A stretch of 64,000 nt of DNA from Albidovulum sp. (GTDB taxonomy: Bacteria > Pseudomonadota > Alphaproteobacteria > Rhodobacterales > Rhodobacteraceae), in the NCBI GenBank assembly GCA_030837785.1, contig JAUQYA010000066.1, positions 58,766-122,765 of the forward strand. The letters are read 5' to 3'. The notes under the pieces are model-generated. The model made no database searches. It was not told the DNA's origin and saw only the letters and a program-made list of their open reading frames with translations. A program made the translations under genes and the position numbers. Shown one piece after another: positions 50,473-59,299 of the stretch (the first letter of the stretch is position 1; each line of letters starts with the position of its first letter).

Positions 50473-51969
50473 TTATTCCACGGCCTCGTCGGCATCGTCG
50501 GCGAGGTCCACCCAGATGGTCTTGAGCCGGGTGTACTGGTCATGGGCATGGATGCCGTTGTCGCGCCCGCCGAAGCCCGACTGCTTGTAGCCGCCGAAGG
50601 GGGTCGAGATGTCGCCCTCGCCGAACGAGTTCACCGTGACGGTGCCGGCGCGGATCGCGCGGGCGCCGCGGATCGCGCGCTTGACGTTGGCGGTGAAGAT
50701 GGAGGCCGCCAGCCCGTATTCGGTGTCGTTGGCGAGCGCGATCGCCTCGTCGTAGCTGTCGACGGTCAGGACCGACAGCACCGGCCCGAAGATCTCCTCG
50801 CGCGCCTGTTTCGCGTCGCGGTCGGCGATGTCGAGGATCGTCGGCTCGACGAAGCCCTTTTCCGCCTTGCCGCCCATCAGCACCTTCGGACCCTTGCCGA
50901 GGTATCCCGAAACCTTGTCGAAATGCGCCTTCGACACCAGCGCGCCCACCCGGTTCACCGGATCGAGCGGATCGCCCATCGGCCATTCGCGGGCGTGCGC
51001 CAGGATGCGTTCCAGAAGCCTGTCCTTCACGCCCTTCTGCACGATCAGCCGCGACGCGGCCGAGCAGTTCTCGCCCATGTTCCAGAAGGCGCCGTTGACG
51101 ACATGCGCGGCGACACGGTCGAGGTTTTCGGCATCGTCCAGCACCACGGCCGGGTTCTTGCCGCCCATTTCCAGCGTCACTTCCTTCAGGTTCGATTCCG
51201 CCGCATAGCGCAGGAACCGTCGCCCCGTGGCGGTCGAGCCTGTGAAGCTGACCGCGTCGATGTCCATGTGCCGGCCGATCGGCTCGCCCACCTCGGCGCC
51301 GCCGCCCGGCAGCACGTTGAAGACGCCGGCGGGGACGCCCGCCTCCATCGCCAGTTCGGCGACGCGCAGCGCCGTCAGCGGGGTTTCCATCGCCGGCTTG
51401 ACGATGATCGAACAGCCCGCGGCCAGCGCCGGGCCGATCTTCCACGCGAGCATCAGGAGCGGGAAGTTCCACGGCAGCACCAGCCCGACCACGCCCACCG
51501 GCTCGCGCACGATCATGGCGATGTGGTTGTCCGAGGCGGGCGCCACCTGGTCGTAGATCTTGTCGATCAGTTCGGCGTGCCAGGTCAGGCAGTGGATGGT
51601 TTCCGGCACATCGACGGTTTCGCAGTCATAGATCGTCTTGCCGCTGTCGAGGCTTTCCAGAACCGCCAGTTCGCGGGCGTTGCGCTTGAGAAGCTTCGCC
51701 AGCCGGATCAGCACCTCTTTCCGCTCGCGCGGGTGCAGCCGCGACCAGCGGCCGTCCTCGAAGGCGTCGCGGGCCTTTTCCACGGCGAAGTCCACGTCCT
51801 CGGGTCCGCAGGCGGCGACCTTGGCCAGCACCGCGCCGGTGGCGGGGTTCAGCGTGTCGAAGGTCTTGCCCGAGATCGCCGGGCGGAAGTGGCCGTCGAT
51901 GAAGGCGGTCGTGGGGAAGGTCAGACCGGCGGCGATGGCCTTGTATTCTTCGGTGGTGAGAAGGGACAT
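50473..51969 (-). CDS. Aldehyde dehydrogenase (candidate 2-oxoglutarate-semialdehyde or amino-aldehyde dehydrogenase)
   Basis: This 498-residue NAD(P)-dependent aldehyde dehydrogenase has the catalytic Glu E267 (TLEMGGKNP) and Cys C302 (GENCSAASRLIV), VVGLVLPWNFPLLMLAWKIGPALAAGC, and FTGSTATG for the cofactor. By pattern it lies in the PuuC/gamma-aminobutyraldehyde group. Next to a DHDPS-family lyase and an FAD oxidase, oxidation of 2-oxoglutarate semialdehyde is plausible. A betaine-aldehyde role is the alternative. Confidence 0.88.
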   Translation of the reverse strand: MSLLTTEEYKAIAAGLTFPTTAFIDGHFRPAISGKTFDTLNPATGAVLAKVAACGPEDVDFAVEKARDAFEDGRWSRLHPRERKEVLIRLAKLLKRNARELAVLESLDSGKTIYDCETVDVPETIHCLTWHAELIDKIYDQVAPASDNHIAMIVREPVGVVGLVLPWNFPLLMLAWKIGPALAAGCSIIVKPAMETPLTALRVAELAMEAGVPAGVFNVLPGGGAEVGEPIGRHMDIDAVSFTGSTATGRRFLRYAAESNLKEVTLEMGGKNPAVVLDDAENLDRVAAHVVNGAFWNMGENCSAASRLIVQKGVKDRLLERILAHAREWPMGDPLDPVNRVGALVSKAHFDKVSGYLGKGPKVLMGGKAEKGFVEPTILDIADRDAKQAREEIFGPVLSVLTVDSYDEAIALANDTEYGLAASIFTANVKRAIRGARAIRAGTVTVNSFGEGDISTPFGGYKQSGFGGRDNGIHAHDQYTRLKTIWVDLADDADEAVE

Positions 51970-51974
51970 GGGGC

Positions 51975-52877
51975 TTACTCCGCGACGATCTGGGCGATGG
52001 TGGTTTTCAACACGCGCACGGTCTGTTCCAGCTGACGCTTGTCGTCCTTATTGAGCGGCTTCAGCGGCGGGCGCGGCGGGCCGGCGTACTGGCCCATCAT
52101 CTCGCAGCCGTGCTTGATGCACTGGACGAACTTGCCGCCCTGCTCCAGAACCCGCATCAAGGGCAGAAGTGCCGACATGATCCGGCGGCCCTTGTCGAAA
52201 TTGCCCTCGACCGCGCAGGCGTTGTAAAGCGCGAGGTGTTCGGCGGGCAGGAAGTTCGACCCGCCGCAGACCCAGGAGCGCGCGCCCCAGGCAAAGAATT
52301 CCAGCGCCTGGTCGTCCATGCCGCAGGACATCTGGATATGGGGATAGTCGCGGGCCAGCAGATGTACCCGGTTGATGTCGCCCGAGGATTCCTTGATGGC
52401 GCAGAAGTTGCGCGAACGGCCCACCCGGTCGAGGAATTCCTCGCCCATCATGATGCCCATCCGGCCGGGATAGTTGTAGAGCATGACCGGCAGGTCGGCG
52501 GCGCGGTCGATGGCCAGCGCGTTCAGGGCGTTCTCGCGTTCGGTCGGGACCGAATAGGGCGGCGAGCCGACCAGCAGCGCCGCCGCGCCGATCTTGGCCG
52601 CATGTTCGGCCATGCGTAGCGAATCCTCGAGCCGGATCGCCACGGTACCGACGATCAGCGGCACCCGGTCGCCGATCACCTCCTTGGCGAGCGCGGCCAT
52701 CTCGAGCCGCTCGTCCATTGACTGGGCATAGTATTCGCCGGTCGAGCCGCCGTTGATCAGCCCGTGCACGCCGGCGCCGATCAGATATTCGATCATCGCC
52801 GCGAAGGCGTCGCGGTCGATGCTGCCGTCTTCCCGGTGGGGGGTGATGACGGGTGTGTAGATTCCCTCGAACTTCAT
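51975..52877 (-). CDS. DHDPS/NAL-family lyase (candidate pyrroline-4-hydroxy-2-carboxylate deaminase)
   Basis: This 300-residue class I aldolase-fold enzyme has the Schiff-base lysine K162 (FCAIKESSGD), Tyr134 in YNYPGRMG and the GGSTGEYY carboxylate-binding motif (about 43-50). Family members include dihydrodipicolinate synthase and the HypD deaminase that converts 1-pyrroline-4-hydroxy-2-carboxylate to 2-oxoglutarate semialdehyde. The operon context favours the latter, since a lysine-pathway dapA would not sit with a betaine transporter and proline-oxidase-type gene. The start ATG overlaps the gntR stop. Confidence 0.85.
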   Translation of the reverse strand: MKFEGIYTPVITPHREDGSIDRDAFAAMIEYLIGAGVHGLINGGSTGEYYAQSMDERLEMAALAKEVIGDRVPLIVGTVAIRLEDSLRMAEHAAKIGAAALLVGSPPYSVPTERENALNALAIDRAADLPVMLYNYPGRMGIMMGEEFLDRVGRSRNFCAIKESSGDINRVHLLARDYPHIQMSCGMDDQALEFFAWGARSWVCGGSNFLPAEHLALYNACAVEGNFDKGRRIMSALLPLMRVLEQGGKFVQCIKHGCEMMGQYAGPPRPPLKPLNKDDKRQLEQTVRVLKTTIAQIVAE

Positions 52878-53596
52878 GAAGCTGCTCTCTGTTCTTCCGC
52901 GCCCGGCGCGCGGCCGAGCGGGATGTGGATGCTTTCCGGGGTGACGAAGCTTTCGATCTGTGCCCGCGACAGTTCCCAGTGCGCGATGGCGAGGTCCGCG
53001 GCGGCATCGGCGTCGCCCGCCTCGATCAGGGCGATGAAATCGTCGTGCTGGTCGGCGGCAATGGCCGAAACGCAGGCCATCGCCTCCTTGCGGGGGTTGT
53101 AGAAGGTCATGCCGATGCGGGTGTGGTCGATCAGGAGCCGCCTGAGGCTGGGCATCAGGAATTCGTTGTCGGCCATCTCGCCGATCACCGAATGGAAGCG
53201 CTGGTTCCACAGCGCGCGCTCGGCAGCATTCCCCGCGGCGATGGCCTTGCGGAAGGTGCGCTGGGTGTCCTTCAGCCCGGCCACCTGCGCCGGCGTCGCA
53301 TGTTCGGCCGCAAGCCGCGTCACCGCCGCATAGATCATCGGCGCGGCGACGAAGAAGTTCCTGAGCGTCTTGTGCGTCATCGGCGCAACCTGGGCGCCGC
53401 GGTTCTCGTGCAGCACGACATAGCCTTCGCCGGCAAGCTGGCGCAGCACCTCGCGCAGCGGCGGGCGGGAAATCCCGTAGGCTTCGGACAGCTCGGTCTC
53501 GTCGAGATAGACCCCAGGCTCCAGCTCCTCGGTCAGGACTTTCCGGCGCAGCTCGTCTGCGCAGATCGCCTTCTTGCTTCTGTTGTCCGGTTCCAT
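52874..53596 (-). CDS. GntR-family regulator (FCD/FadR type)
   Basis: This 240-residue protein has a winged helix at about 10-70 (LRRKVLTEELEPGVYLDETELSEAYGISRPPLREVLRQLAGEGYVV) and an FCD effector domain (about 85-220) with LWNQRFHSVIGEMADNEFLM and a late HWELSRAQ, in the style of metal-dependent FCD domains. ATG 53596 is preceded by GGAGAG. It leads the minus-strand operon and is divergent from proVWX. A 17-bp motif found in this promoter region and again at 56.8 kb is its likely operator. Confidence 0.9.
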   Translation of the reverse strand: MEPDNRSKKAICADELRRKVLTEELEPGVYLDETELSEAYGISRPPLREVLRQLAGEGYVVLHENRGAQVAPMTHKTLRNFFVAAPMIYAAVTRLAAEHATPAQVAGLKDTQRTFRKAIAAGNAAERALWNQRFHSVIGEMADNEFLMPSLRRLLIDHTRIGMTFYNPRKEAMACVSAIAADQHDDFIALIEAGDADAAADLAIAHWELSRAQIESFVTPESIHIPLGRAPGAEEQRAAS

Positions 53597-53667
53597 CCGC
53601 GGCTCTCCTTCCCGATTCACTGTGCCTTGTTGCTGAATCAGGTAGCGTATCGTCTTTGTAGTCAGAT

Positions 53668-53684
53668 AAAATACATATTGTCTA
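53668..53684. promoter_or_regulatory. Candidate GntR operator, copy 1
   Basis: AAAATACATATTGTCTA in the gntR/proV divergent intergenic region, inside an unusually AT-rich stretch (53.64-53.71 kb). The core ACA-TAT-TGT is dyad-symmetric. An identical 17-mer occurs at 56843-56859. Confidence 0.6.
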
Positions 53685-53727
53685 CTATTAAGTTTTGTGT
53701 TTTTAATGTCGCCAGAGGGAGAATCGC

Positions 53728-54816
53728 ATGGCCCAGCCTCAGAGAGAGGATGTCATTCGCTGCGAGGGGATCTGGAAGATCTTCGGCGACAGGTCGCGCC
53801 AGGCGATCGAGGCCGTTCGCCGCGATGGGCTGTCCAAGACCGAGATTCGCCAGCGGTTCGACTGTGTGGTGGGCGTCCAGGACGCGTCCTTCACGGTCGG
53901 GCGCGGCGAGATCTTCTGCATCATGGGCCTTTCCGGTTCGGGCAAGTCGACGCTGATCCGCCACATCAACCGGCTGATCGAGCCGACGGCGGGGTCCGTC
54001 ATCATCGAGGGGCAGAACGTCAACGCGATGAGCCCGCGGGACTTGCGCGCGCTGCGCGCCGAACGCATCGGCATGGTGTTCCAGTCGATGGCGCTGATGC
54101 CGCACCGCACGGTGCGCGACAACGTCGTCTTCTCGCTCGAGGTGCGGGGCCAGCCCGAGGCGCGCCGGGCCGAGGTCGCCGCCCATGCAATCGCGGCTGT
54201 GGACCTGACGGGGTGGGAAAACAGATACCCCGACGAACTGTCGGGGGGCATGCAGCAGCGCGTCGGCCTCGCCCGCGCCATCGCCGCCGATCCGACCATC
54301 CTCCTGATGGACGAGCCCTTCTCGGCGCTCGACCCGCTGATCCGGCGGCAGTTGCAGACGACGTTCATGCAGCTTTCGGCCGAGCTTCACAAGACCACCG
54401 TCTTCATCACCCATGACCTCGACGAGGCGATCCGCATCGGCGACCGCATCGCCATCATGAAGGACGGCGTGCTGGTGCAGATCGGCACGCCGGAACAGAT
54501 CGTCACCGAGCCCGCCGACGACTATGTGGCCGAGTTCGTGGCCGGAATCTCGAAGCTCGACCTCGTGACGGCGGCGCGGATCATGCAGCCCTTCGCCCAG
54601 TTCACCCGGGCCGGGGGGCCGCAGGACACCGCGGCCTGGCCGGTCGCCGCCCCGGCGGACAAGCTGAACACGCTCGTCGATCTGGCCGTGGGCACCGACC
54701 ACCCGATCCTGATCCGCGCCGAGGGGCAGAACGTCGGCGTGGTCACCAAGCGCGCGCTTCTGCGCGGCATCCAGGGCCGCGAAGAGGCCGCCAGACCGCA
54801 GATGGAGACAGCCTGA
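53728..54816 (+). CDS. proV: Glycine-betaine/proline ABC transporter ATP-binding protein
   Basis: This 362-residue ATPase energises betaine uptake. It shows Walker A GLSGSGKST (about residue 75), Q-loop VFQSMALMPHRTV, signature LSGGMQQRV, Walker B LLMDEPFSALD and switch His in FITHDLDEA. The N-terminal insertion (SRQAIEAVRRDGLSKTEI) and the C-terminal CBS-like remainder (about 280-360) are typical of ProV/OpuAA. It is first in the plus-strand operon, downstream of the shared 17-bp motif. Confidence 0.93.
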   Translation: MAQPQREDVIRCEGIWKIFGDRSRQAIEAVRRDGLSKTEIRQRFDCVVGVQDASFTVGRGEIFCIMGLSGSGKSTLIRHINRLIEPTAGSVIIEGQNVNAMSPRDLRALRAERIGMVFQSMALMPHRTVRDNVVFSLEVRGQPEARRAEVAAHAIAAVDLTGWENRYPDELSGGMQQRVGLARAIAADPTILLMDEPFSALDPLIRRQLQTTFMQLSAELHKTTVFITHDLDEAIRIGDRIAIMKDGVLVQIGTPEQIVTEPADDYVAEFVAGISKLDLVTAARIMQPFAQFTRAGGPQDTAAWPVAAPADKLNTLVDLAVGTDHPILIRAEGQNVGVVTKRALLRGIQGREEAARPQMETA

Positions 54817-55748
54817 TGGACAAGCCCTTCGACTGGCTCGACCCCTTCGCCTCGGTCGATCTGGGCATCGGCGCCCGTGCCGACGGCATCAAGGAATGGG
54901 CGATTGCCCACCGCGACGCCATCCAGCCGGTCAAGCGGTTCTTCGAAAGCGCCATCGTGCGGATCGAGGGCCTGCTCCAGGCGATTCCCCCGGCGGTGAT
55001 GCTGGTGCTGCTCGTGCTTCTGGCGTGGCAGGTCGCGGGCAGGCGGGTTGCGGGGCTCGTGGCCATCTGCCTCCTCGTGCTCGGGTTCCTGAGCCCGGAG
55101 GCCTGGTCGCTGGCGATGACGACGCTCGCCATCGTCGTGGCGGCGGTGATCCTCTCGGTCCTCATCGGGCTGCCCTTGGGAATCCTCGCCGGCAAGAGCG
55201 ACCGGTTCGAAGCGGCGGTGCGGCCGATCCTCGACACGATGCAGACGATCCCGGCCTTCGTCTATCTCGTCCCGGTCGTCATGCTGATCGGGATCGGCAA
55301 CGTCTCGGGCGTGATCGTGACGATCGTCTTCGCCCTGCCGCCTCTGGTTCGGCTGACCTCGCTCGGCATCCGTGGCGTCAACCCCGCCGTGGTGGAAGCC
55401 GCCCGCGCCTTTGGCGCGACGCCGGCGCAGATCCTCTGGAAGGTCGAGGTGCCGCTGGCGACGCCGACGATCTTCGCCGGCCTCAACCAGACGATCATGC
55501 TGTCGCTCTCGATGGTCGTCATCGCCTCGATGATCTCGGTCAAGGGGCTTGGCAACGAGGTCTTGCGCGCGATGGGCCGGCTCGACGCGGGCAAGGCCAT
55601 CGTCGGCGGCCTCGGCATCGTCATGCTGGCCATCGTCCTTGACCGGATCACCCAGGGCCTTGGCCGTTCGGGCCGGGACCGCGGCCACCGGCACTGGTGG
55701 CAGACCGGCCCGGTCGGCCTCGTCACCAACCGTTTCCGTCGCAACTGA
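54816..55748 (+). CDS. proW: Glycine-betaine/proline ABC transporter permease
   Basis: This 310-residue inner-membrane permease of the ProW/OpuAB type has a polar N-terminus with DWLDPFASVDLGIG, hydrophobic spans from about 50, and the EAA-like loop EAARAFGATPAQILWKVEVPLATPTIFAGLNQTIML near residue 190-225, the contact with the ATPase. The start ATG 54816 shares a base with the proV stop (TGATG). The length is usual. Confidence 0.93.
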   Translation: MDKPFDWLDPFASVDLGIGARADGIKEWAIAHRDAIQPVKRFFESAIVRIEGLLQAIPPAVMLVLLVLLAWQVAGRRVAGLVAICLLVLGFLSPEAWSLAMTTLAIVVAAVILSVLIGLPLGILAGKSDRFEAAVRPILDTMQTIPAFVYLVPVVMLIGIGNVSGVIVTIVFALPPLVRLTSLGIRGVNPAVVEAARAFGATPAQILWKVEVPLATPTIFAGLNQTIMLSLSMVVIASMISVKGLGNEVLRAMGRLDAGKAIVGGLGIVMLAIVLDRITQGLGRSGRDRGHRHWWQTGPVGLVTNRFRRN

Positions 55749-55781
55749 CCCCTTCGACAGAGGATAACCAGGGAGGTATCC

Positions 55782-56768
55782 ATGAAACACGTCTCAATCA
55801 CCGCCGCTCTTGCCGTTTCACTTCTTGCCGTGCCGGCCTTCGCCCAGGACAGACCGGGCGAGGGGGTGACGGTCCGGCCGGTGGTGCAGCCGGTTCTGGA
55901 GGAATATTTCCAGGCCCGGATCATCGACCGCGCACTGGGCGATCTCGGCTATACCGTGGCCGAGCCGCAGGAGGTGATCGCCCAGACCGCGCACCTTGCC
56001 ATCGGCACCGGCGACGGCGACTATTTCACCAACAGCTGGGACACGCTCCACAACACCTTCTTCGAGGAAGCCGGCGGCACCGCCGTGATGACCAAGGTGG
56101 GCACGCTGGTCCAGGGCGCGCTGCAGGGCTATCTGGTCGACAAGGCGAGCTACGACGCCGGCGTCACCGACCTCGCCATGCTGAAGGACCCCGAGGTCGC
56201 CAAGCGCTTCGACGCCGACGGCGACGGCAAGGCCGACCTTGCGGGCTGCGTCCCGGGCTGGGGCTGCGAACGGGTGATCGAGCACGAACTGACCGAATAC
56301 GGGCTGCGCGATACCGTCACCCACAACCAGGGCGAATACAACGCCATCATCGCCGATACCATCGCCCGCTTCAAGAACGGCCAGCCGGTGCTCTACTTCA
56401 CCTGGACGCCCTACTGGGTGTCGGGCGCGCTGGTGCCGGGCAGGGACGTGGAATGGCTGACCGTGCCCTACACCTCGCTGCCCGACGGCGGCACCGGCAA
56501 CACCGAGTTCGAGGGCAAGAACCTGGGCTTCGCGGTCGACAACCTGCGGATCATCGCCCGCAACGACTTCCTTGCCGCCAACCCCGCCGCGGCGAAACTC
56601 TTCGAGGTGGCGAAGATCGACATCAACGACATCTCGGCCGAGAACAAGCTGATCGCCGACGGCGAGGACACCTCGGACGACATCGACAGGCATGTGGCCG
56701 ACTGGATCGCCGCCCACCAGGCGGACTACGACGGCTGGCTTGCCGCCGCCCGCGACGCCGCGAAATGA
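55782..56768 (+). CDS. proX: Betaine-type ABC transporter substrate-binding protein (ProX/OpuAC family)
   Basis: This 328-residue periplasmic protein has a signal peptide (residues 1-21, cleavage after FAQ or A). The OpuAC-type lobe has VVQPVLEEYFQARIIDRALGDLGYTV, FTNSWDTLHNTFFEEAGG and LYFTWTPYWVSGALVPGRDVEWLTVPY. The aromatic cluster W.. W.. Y is the usual quaternary-ammonium cage. The ligand could be proline betaine, hydroxyproline betaine or glycine betaine. It is 33 bases after proW, and a strong hairpin follows. Confidence 0.9.
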   Translation: MKHVSITAALAVSLLAVPAFAQDRPGEGVTVRPVVQPVLEEYFQARIIDRALGDLGYTVAEPQEVIAQTAHLAIGTGDGDYFTNSWDTLHNTFFEEAGGTAVMTKVGTLVQGALQGYLVDKASYDAGVTDLAMLKDPEVAKRFDADGDGKADLAGCVPGWGCERVIEHELTEYGLRDTVTHNQGEYNAIIADTIARFKNGQPVLYFTWTPYWVSGALVPGRDVEWLTVPYTSLPDGGTGNTEFEGKNLGFAVDNLRIIARNDFLAANPAAAKLFEVAKIDINDISAENKLIADGEDTSDDIDRHVADWIAAHQADYDGWLAAARDAAK

Positions 56769-56774
56769 CCGATG

Positions 56775-56797
56775 GGGGGCGCCGGCAAGGCGCCCCC
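56775..56797 (+). terminator. Hairpin terminator of proVWX
   Basis: GGGGGCGCC (56775-56783) pairs perfectly with GGCGCCCCC (56789-56797) around GGCAA, seven bases after the proX stop. There is no T tract. Confidence 0.6.
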
Positions 56798-56842
56798 GCC
56801 GTCGCGGCACCGATCCGGCGCCGACATTCTGTGTAGTTTAAG

Positions 56843-56859
56843 AAAATACATATTGTCTA
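56843..56859. promoter_or_regulatory. Candidate GntR operator, copy 2
   Basis: Identical 17-mer AAAATACATATTGTCTA, 184 bases before the solute-binding gene at 57043, again in a local AT-rich patch of otherwise GC-rich DNA. See copy 1 at 53668. Confidence 0.6.
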
Positions 56860-57042
56860 AACAAAGGACTCGTGCTCCAGTGCGCCCGTCCAAGACCCCT
56901 GCCTGCGGCGTCGCCGAGGCGTGGTGCCCATGCCAGACCCGCGCCGTGCCCGACGCATCGGGCAGCCTCCGGCGCGATCCGTGAAAAGCGGCCGGACAGT
57001 CCCGAACCCGGTCCGCGTTCAACCTCGGGAGGAGGAACCCAA

Positions 57043-58175
57043 ATGAAGCTGAGACAATTCATCCTGCCGTCGGCCCTGGCGGTACTGCCGGTGGCCGGGG
57101 CGATGGCGCAGGACGCGACGCTGCCGCCCTGCGACAACTGCTCCGACACGTTGACGATCTCGTCCTGGGGCGGTGCCTACCAGGACATGCAGGTCAAGAA
57201 CTTTGCCGAGCCCTACGCCGCGGCAACCGGGGTGAAGATCATCTGGGAGGAAAGCGCGGCCGAGGCGGTCGCGAAGCTCCGCGCCATGAGCGAGGCCGGC
57301 AACGTCACCTGGGACGTGGCGGACGTTCTGGCCTCGGACGGCTCCGCCTGTGCGACGAGGGGCTGGTGCAGGAGGTTCCGCTTGACGAATGGCTCTCTCC
57401 CGCGGCCGACGGCACGCCCGCCAGCAAGGATCTGGAAAAGAATGTGACATCGGCCTGCCATATCCCGACCAACGCCTATTCGACGACGTTCGGCTACCGG
57501 ACCGACATCGCCGAATGGAACGGCAAGGTGCCGACCTCGGTCTGCGATGTGTTCGACCTCGAGACCTTCCCCGGCAAGCGCGCGCTGGAAAAGCGCCCGA
57601 TGAACAACCTCGAATGGGCGCTGATCTGTTCCGGCGTGCCGGCCGATCAGATGTATGACACGCTGGCGACCGACGAAGGGGTGCAGAAGGCGCTCGACAA
57701 GCTCGCCACGATCAAGGACCAGACGGTGTGGTGGACGGCGGGCGCCGAGACGCCGCAGCTTCTGGCCGACAAGGAAGTGGTGATTGGGTCGACCTACAAC
57801 GGCCGCCTGTTCTCGCTGATCGCCGAGCAGAAGCAGCCGGCGGCGATGCTGTGGGACTACGAGGTTCTCGACATCGACGGCTTCGCGGTTCCCGCCGGGC
57901 TGCCGGAGGACCGGCTGAACCGGGCGAAGCACTTCCTGAACTTCGCCACCAGCACCGAGAACCTGGCCGGTATCAGCAAGTACATCTCCTACGGTCCGGC
58001 CCGGGAGTCGTCGCAGCCGCTCGTCGGCAATCATGCCGCGCTTGGCATCGACATGAAGCCGCACATGCCGACCTCGCCCGAGAACGCCAAGACCGGCTTC
58101 CTGTTCAACTATGCCTGGTGGGCCGACCACCGCGACGACATCGACGCCCGCTTCCAGTCCTGGCTGGCGCAATAG
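57043..58175 (+). pseudogene. Frameshifted PotD-like extracellular solute-binding protein
   Basis: The first part (ATG 57043, behind GGAGGAGG) has a signal peptide (to about residue 22, ending AMA-QD) and LTISSWGGAYQDMQVKNFAEPYAAATGVKI, typical of PotD/spermidine-putrescine-type binding proteins. At about 57340 the frame must shift by one base to continue into LCDEGLVQEVPLDEWLSPA and NAYSTTFGYRTD through to the end at 58175 (WWADHRDDIDARFQSWLAQ). One missing base explains it. Either the gene is inactivated or this is a sequencing error. The ligand is unknown. Confidence 0.8.
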
Positions 58176-58188
58176 GTCGCGCGACACC

Positions 58189-58217
58189 GCGGCGGGGCCT
58201 GGCGGTCCCGCCGCTTT
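58189..58217 (+). terminator. Terminator after the solute-binding gene
   Basis: GCGGCGGG (58189-58196) pairs with CCCGCCGC (58207-58214), followed by TTT. Confidence 0.55.
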
Positions 58218-58257
58218 CCGACAGGACACGCGCGTCACCCCATCTCGGCACACGGAC

Positions 58258-59208
58258 ATGACCCGGACGACGCATTTCGTCTTCTTCCTCGTGGAGGAGT
58301 TCTCGCACCTCGCGTTCTCCTGCGCGCTGGAGCCGCTGCGCATCGCCAACCTGGTCTCGGGCAAGCCGCTCTACCGCTGGTCTCTGATCAGCGCCGACGG
58401 CAGGACCGCGACCTGCTCGAACGGCTCGGTGACGCTGGTCGGCGGCGGCATGGAGCCGGTCAAGCACGCCGACCGGCTGTTCCTGATCTCGGGCATCAAC
58501 GTGCAGGACCATGTGACGCCGGAGCTTCTGGCCTTCCTGCGCCGGGAACGCGCCGCCGGCACGCCTCTGGGCGCGATCTGCTCGGCCGCCTACATCCTTG
58601 CCAGGGCGGGCTTCCTGAACGGGATCGAGGCGGCGATCCACTGGGAATACCACGACCTCATCGTCGAGGAGTTTCCCGAGGTGAATCTGGTTCGCAACGT
58701 CTTCGTCTCGAAGGCGAAGATCATCACCGCCTCGGGCGGCACCGCCGCGGCCGACCTGATGCTCCACCTGATCGGCCAGCAGCACGGCACCGACCTGGCC
58801 ACGGCCATTGCCGACCAGATGGTCTACAACGCCGTCCGCGAAGGCTCGGCCGCGCAGCGCGTGTCGCTGCAATCGCGCCACGGGATGCGCAACGCGCACC
58901 TGATGCGCGCCATCGCGATGATGGAGGAACATATCGAGGAACCGCTTTCGCCCAGCCTCATCGCGGAACGGCTCGGGATCTCCACCCGCCAGCTCGAGCG
59001 GCTGTTCGGCCGCTACCTCAACTCGACGCCGAAACACTATTTCCTCGAGATGCGGCTGCACCGGGCGCGCAATCTCTTGGTCCAGACCGAGCAGTCGGTC
59101 ACCGAGATCGCGATGGCCTGCGGCTTCCGTTCCACCTCGCATTTCTCGAAGGTCTTCCGGGGCGTCTACGGCACCTCACCGGTCGCGCAGCGGACCACGC
59201 TCGGCTGA
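58258..59208 (+). CDS. GlxA-family AraC-type regulator (GbdR/CdhR-like)
   Basis: This 316-residue protein has an N-terminal DJ-1/PfpI-like amidotransferase fold (about 5-180: FVFFLVEEFSHLAFSCALEPLRIAN, GAICSAAYILARAG with the nucleophile-elbow cysteine, IITASGGTAAADLMLHLI) and a C-terminal AraC double helix-turn-helix (LIAERLGISTRQLERLFGRYL and ITEIAMACGFRSTSHFSKVFR-like). This architecture is that of GbdR and CdhR, which sense glycine betaine or carnitine in Pseudomonas. It fits a role as activator of the betaine genes here. ATG 58258 is chosen because preceding codons are unlike the family. Confidence 0.88.
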   Translation: MTRTTHFVFFLVEEFSHLAFSCALEPLRIANLVSGKPLYRWSLISADGRTATCSNGSVTLVGGGMEPVKHADRLFLISGINVQDHVTPELLAFLRRERAAGTPLGAICSAAYILARAGFLNGIEAAIHWEYHDLIVEEFPEVNLVRNVFVSKAKIITASGGTAAADLMLHLIGQQHGTDLATAIADQMVYNAVREGSAAQRVSLQSRHGMRNAHLMRAIAMMEEHIEEPLSPSLIAERLGISTRQLERLFGRYLNSTPKHYFLEMRLHRARNLLVQTEQSVTEIAMACGFRSTSHFSKVFRGVYGTSPVAQRTTLG

Positions 59209-59299
59209 CCGGCTGGCCGGGACGGGATGCGGGCCAGGAACGCTCACGCAGTGCCGATGCGGCCGGGAGTCGTCGGCACGGAATGCGTCGCCCTTCCCG

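Noticed and set aside
51975..52877. Dihydrodipicolinate synthase (dapA) for lysine synthesis
   Set aside because: The gene sits in a GntR-led catabolic operon with an aldehyde dehydrogenase and an FAD oxidase; a HypD-like role fits better.
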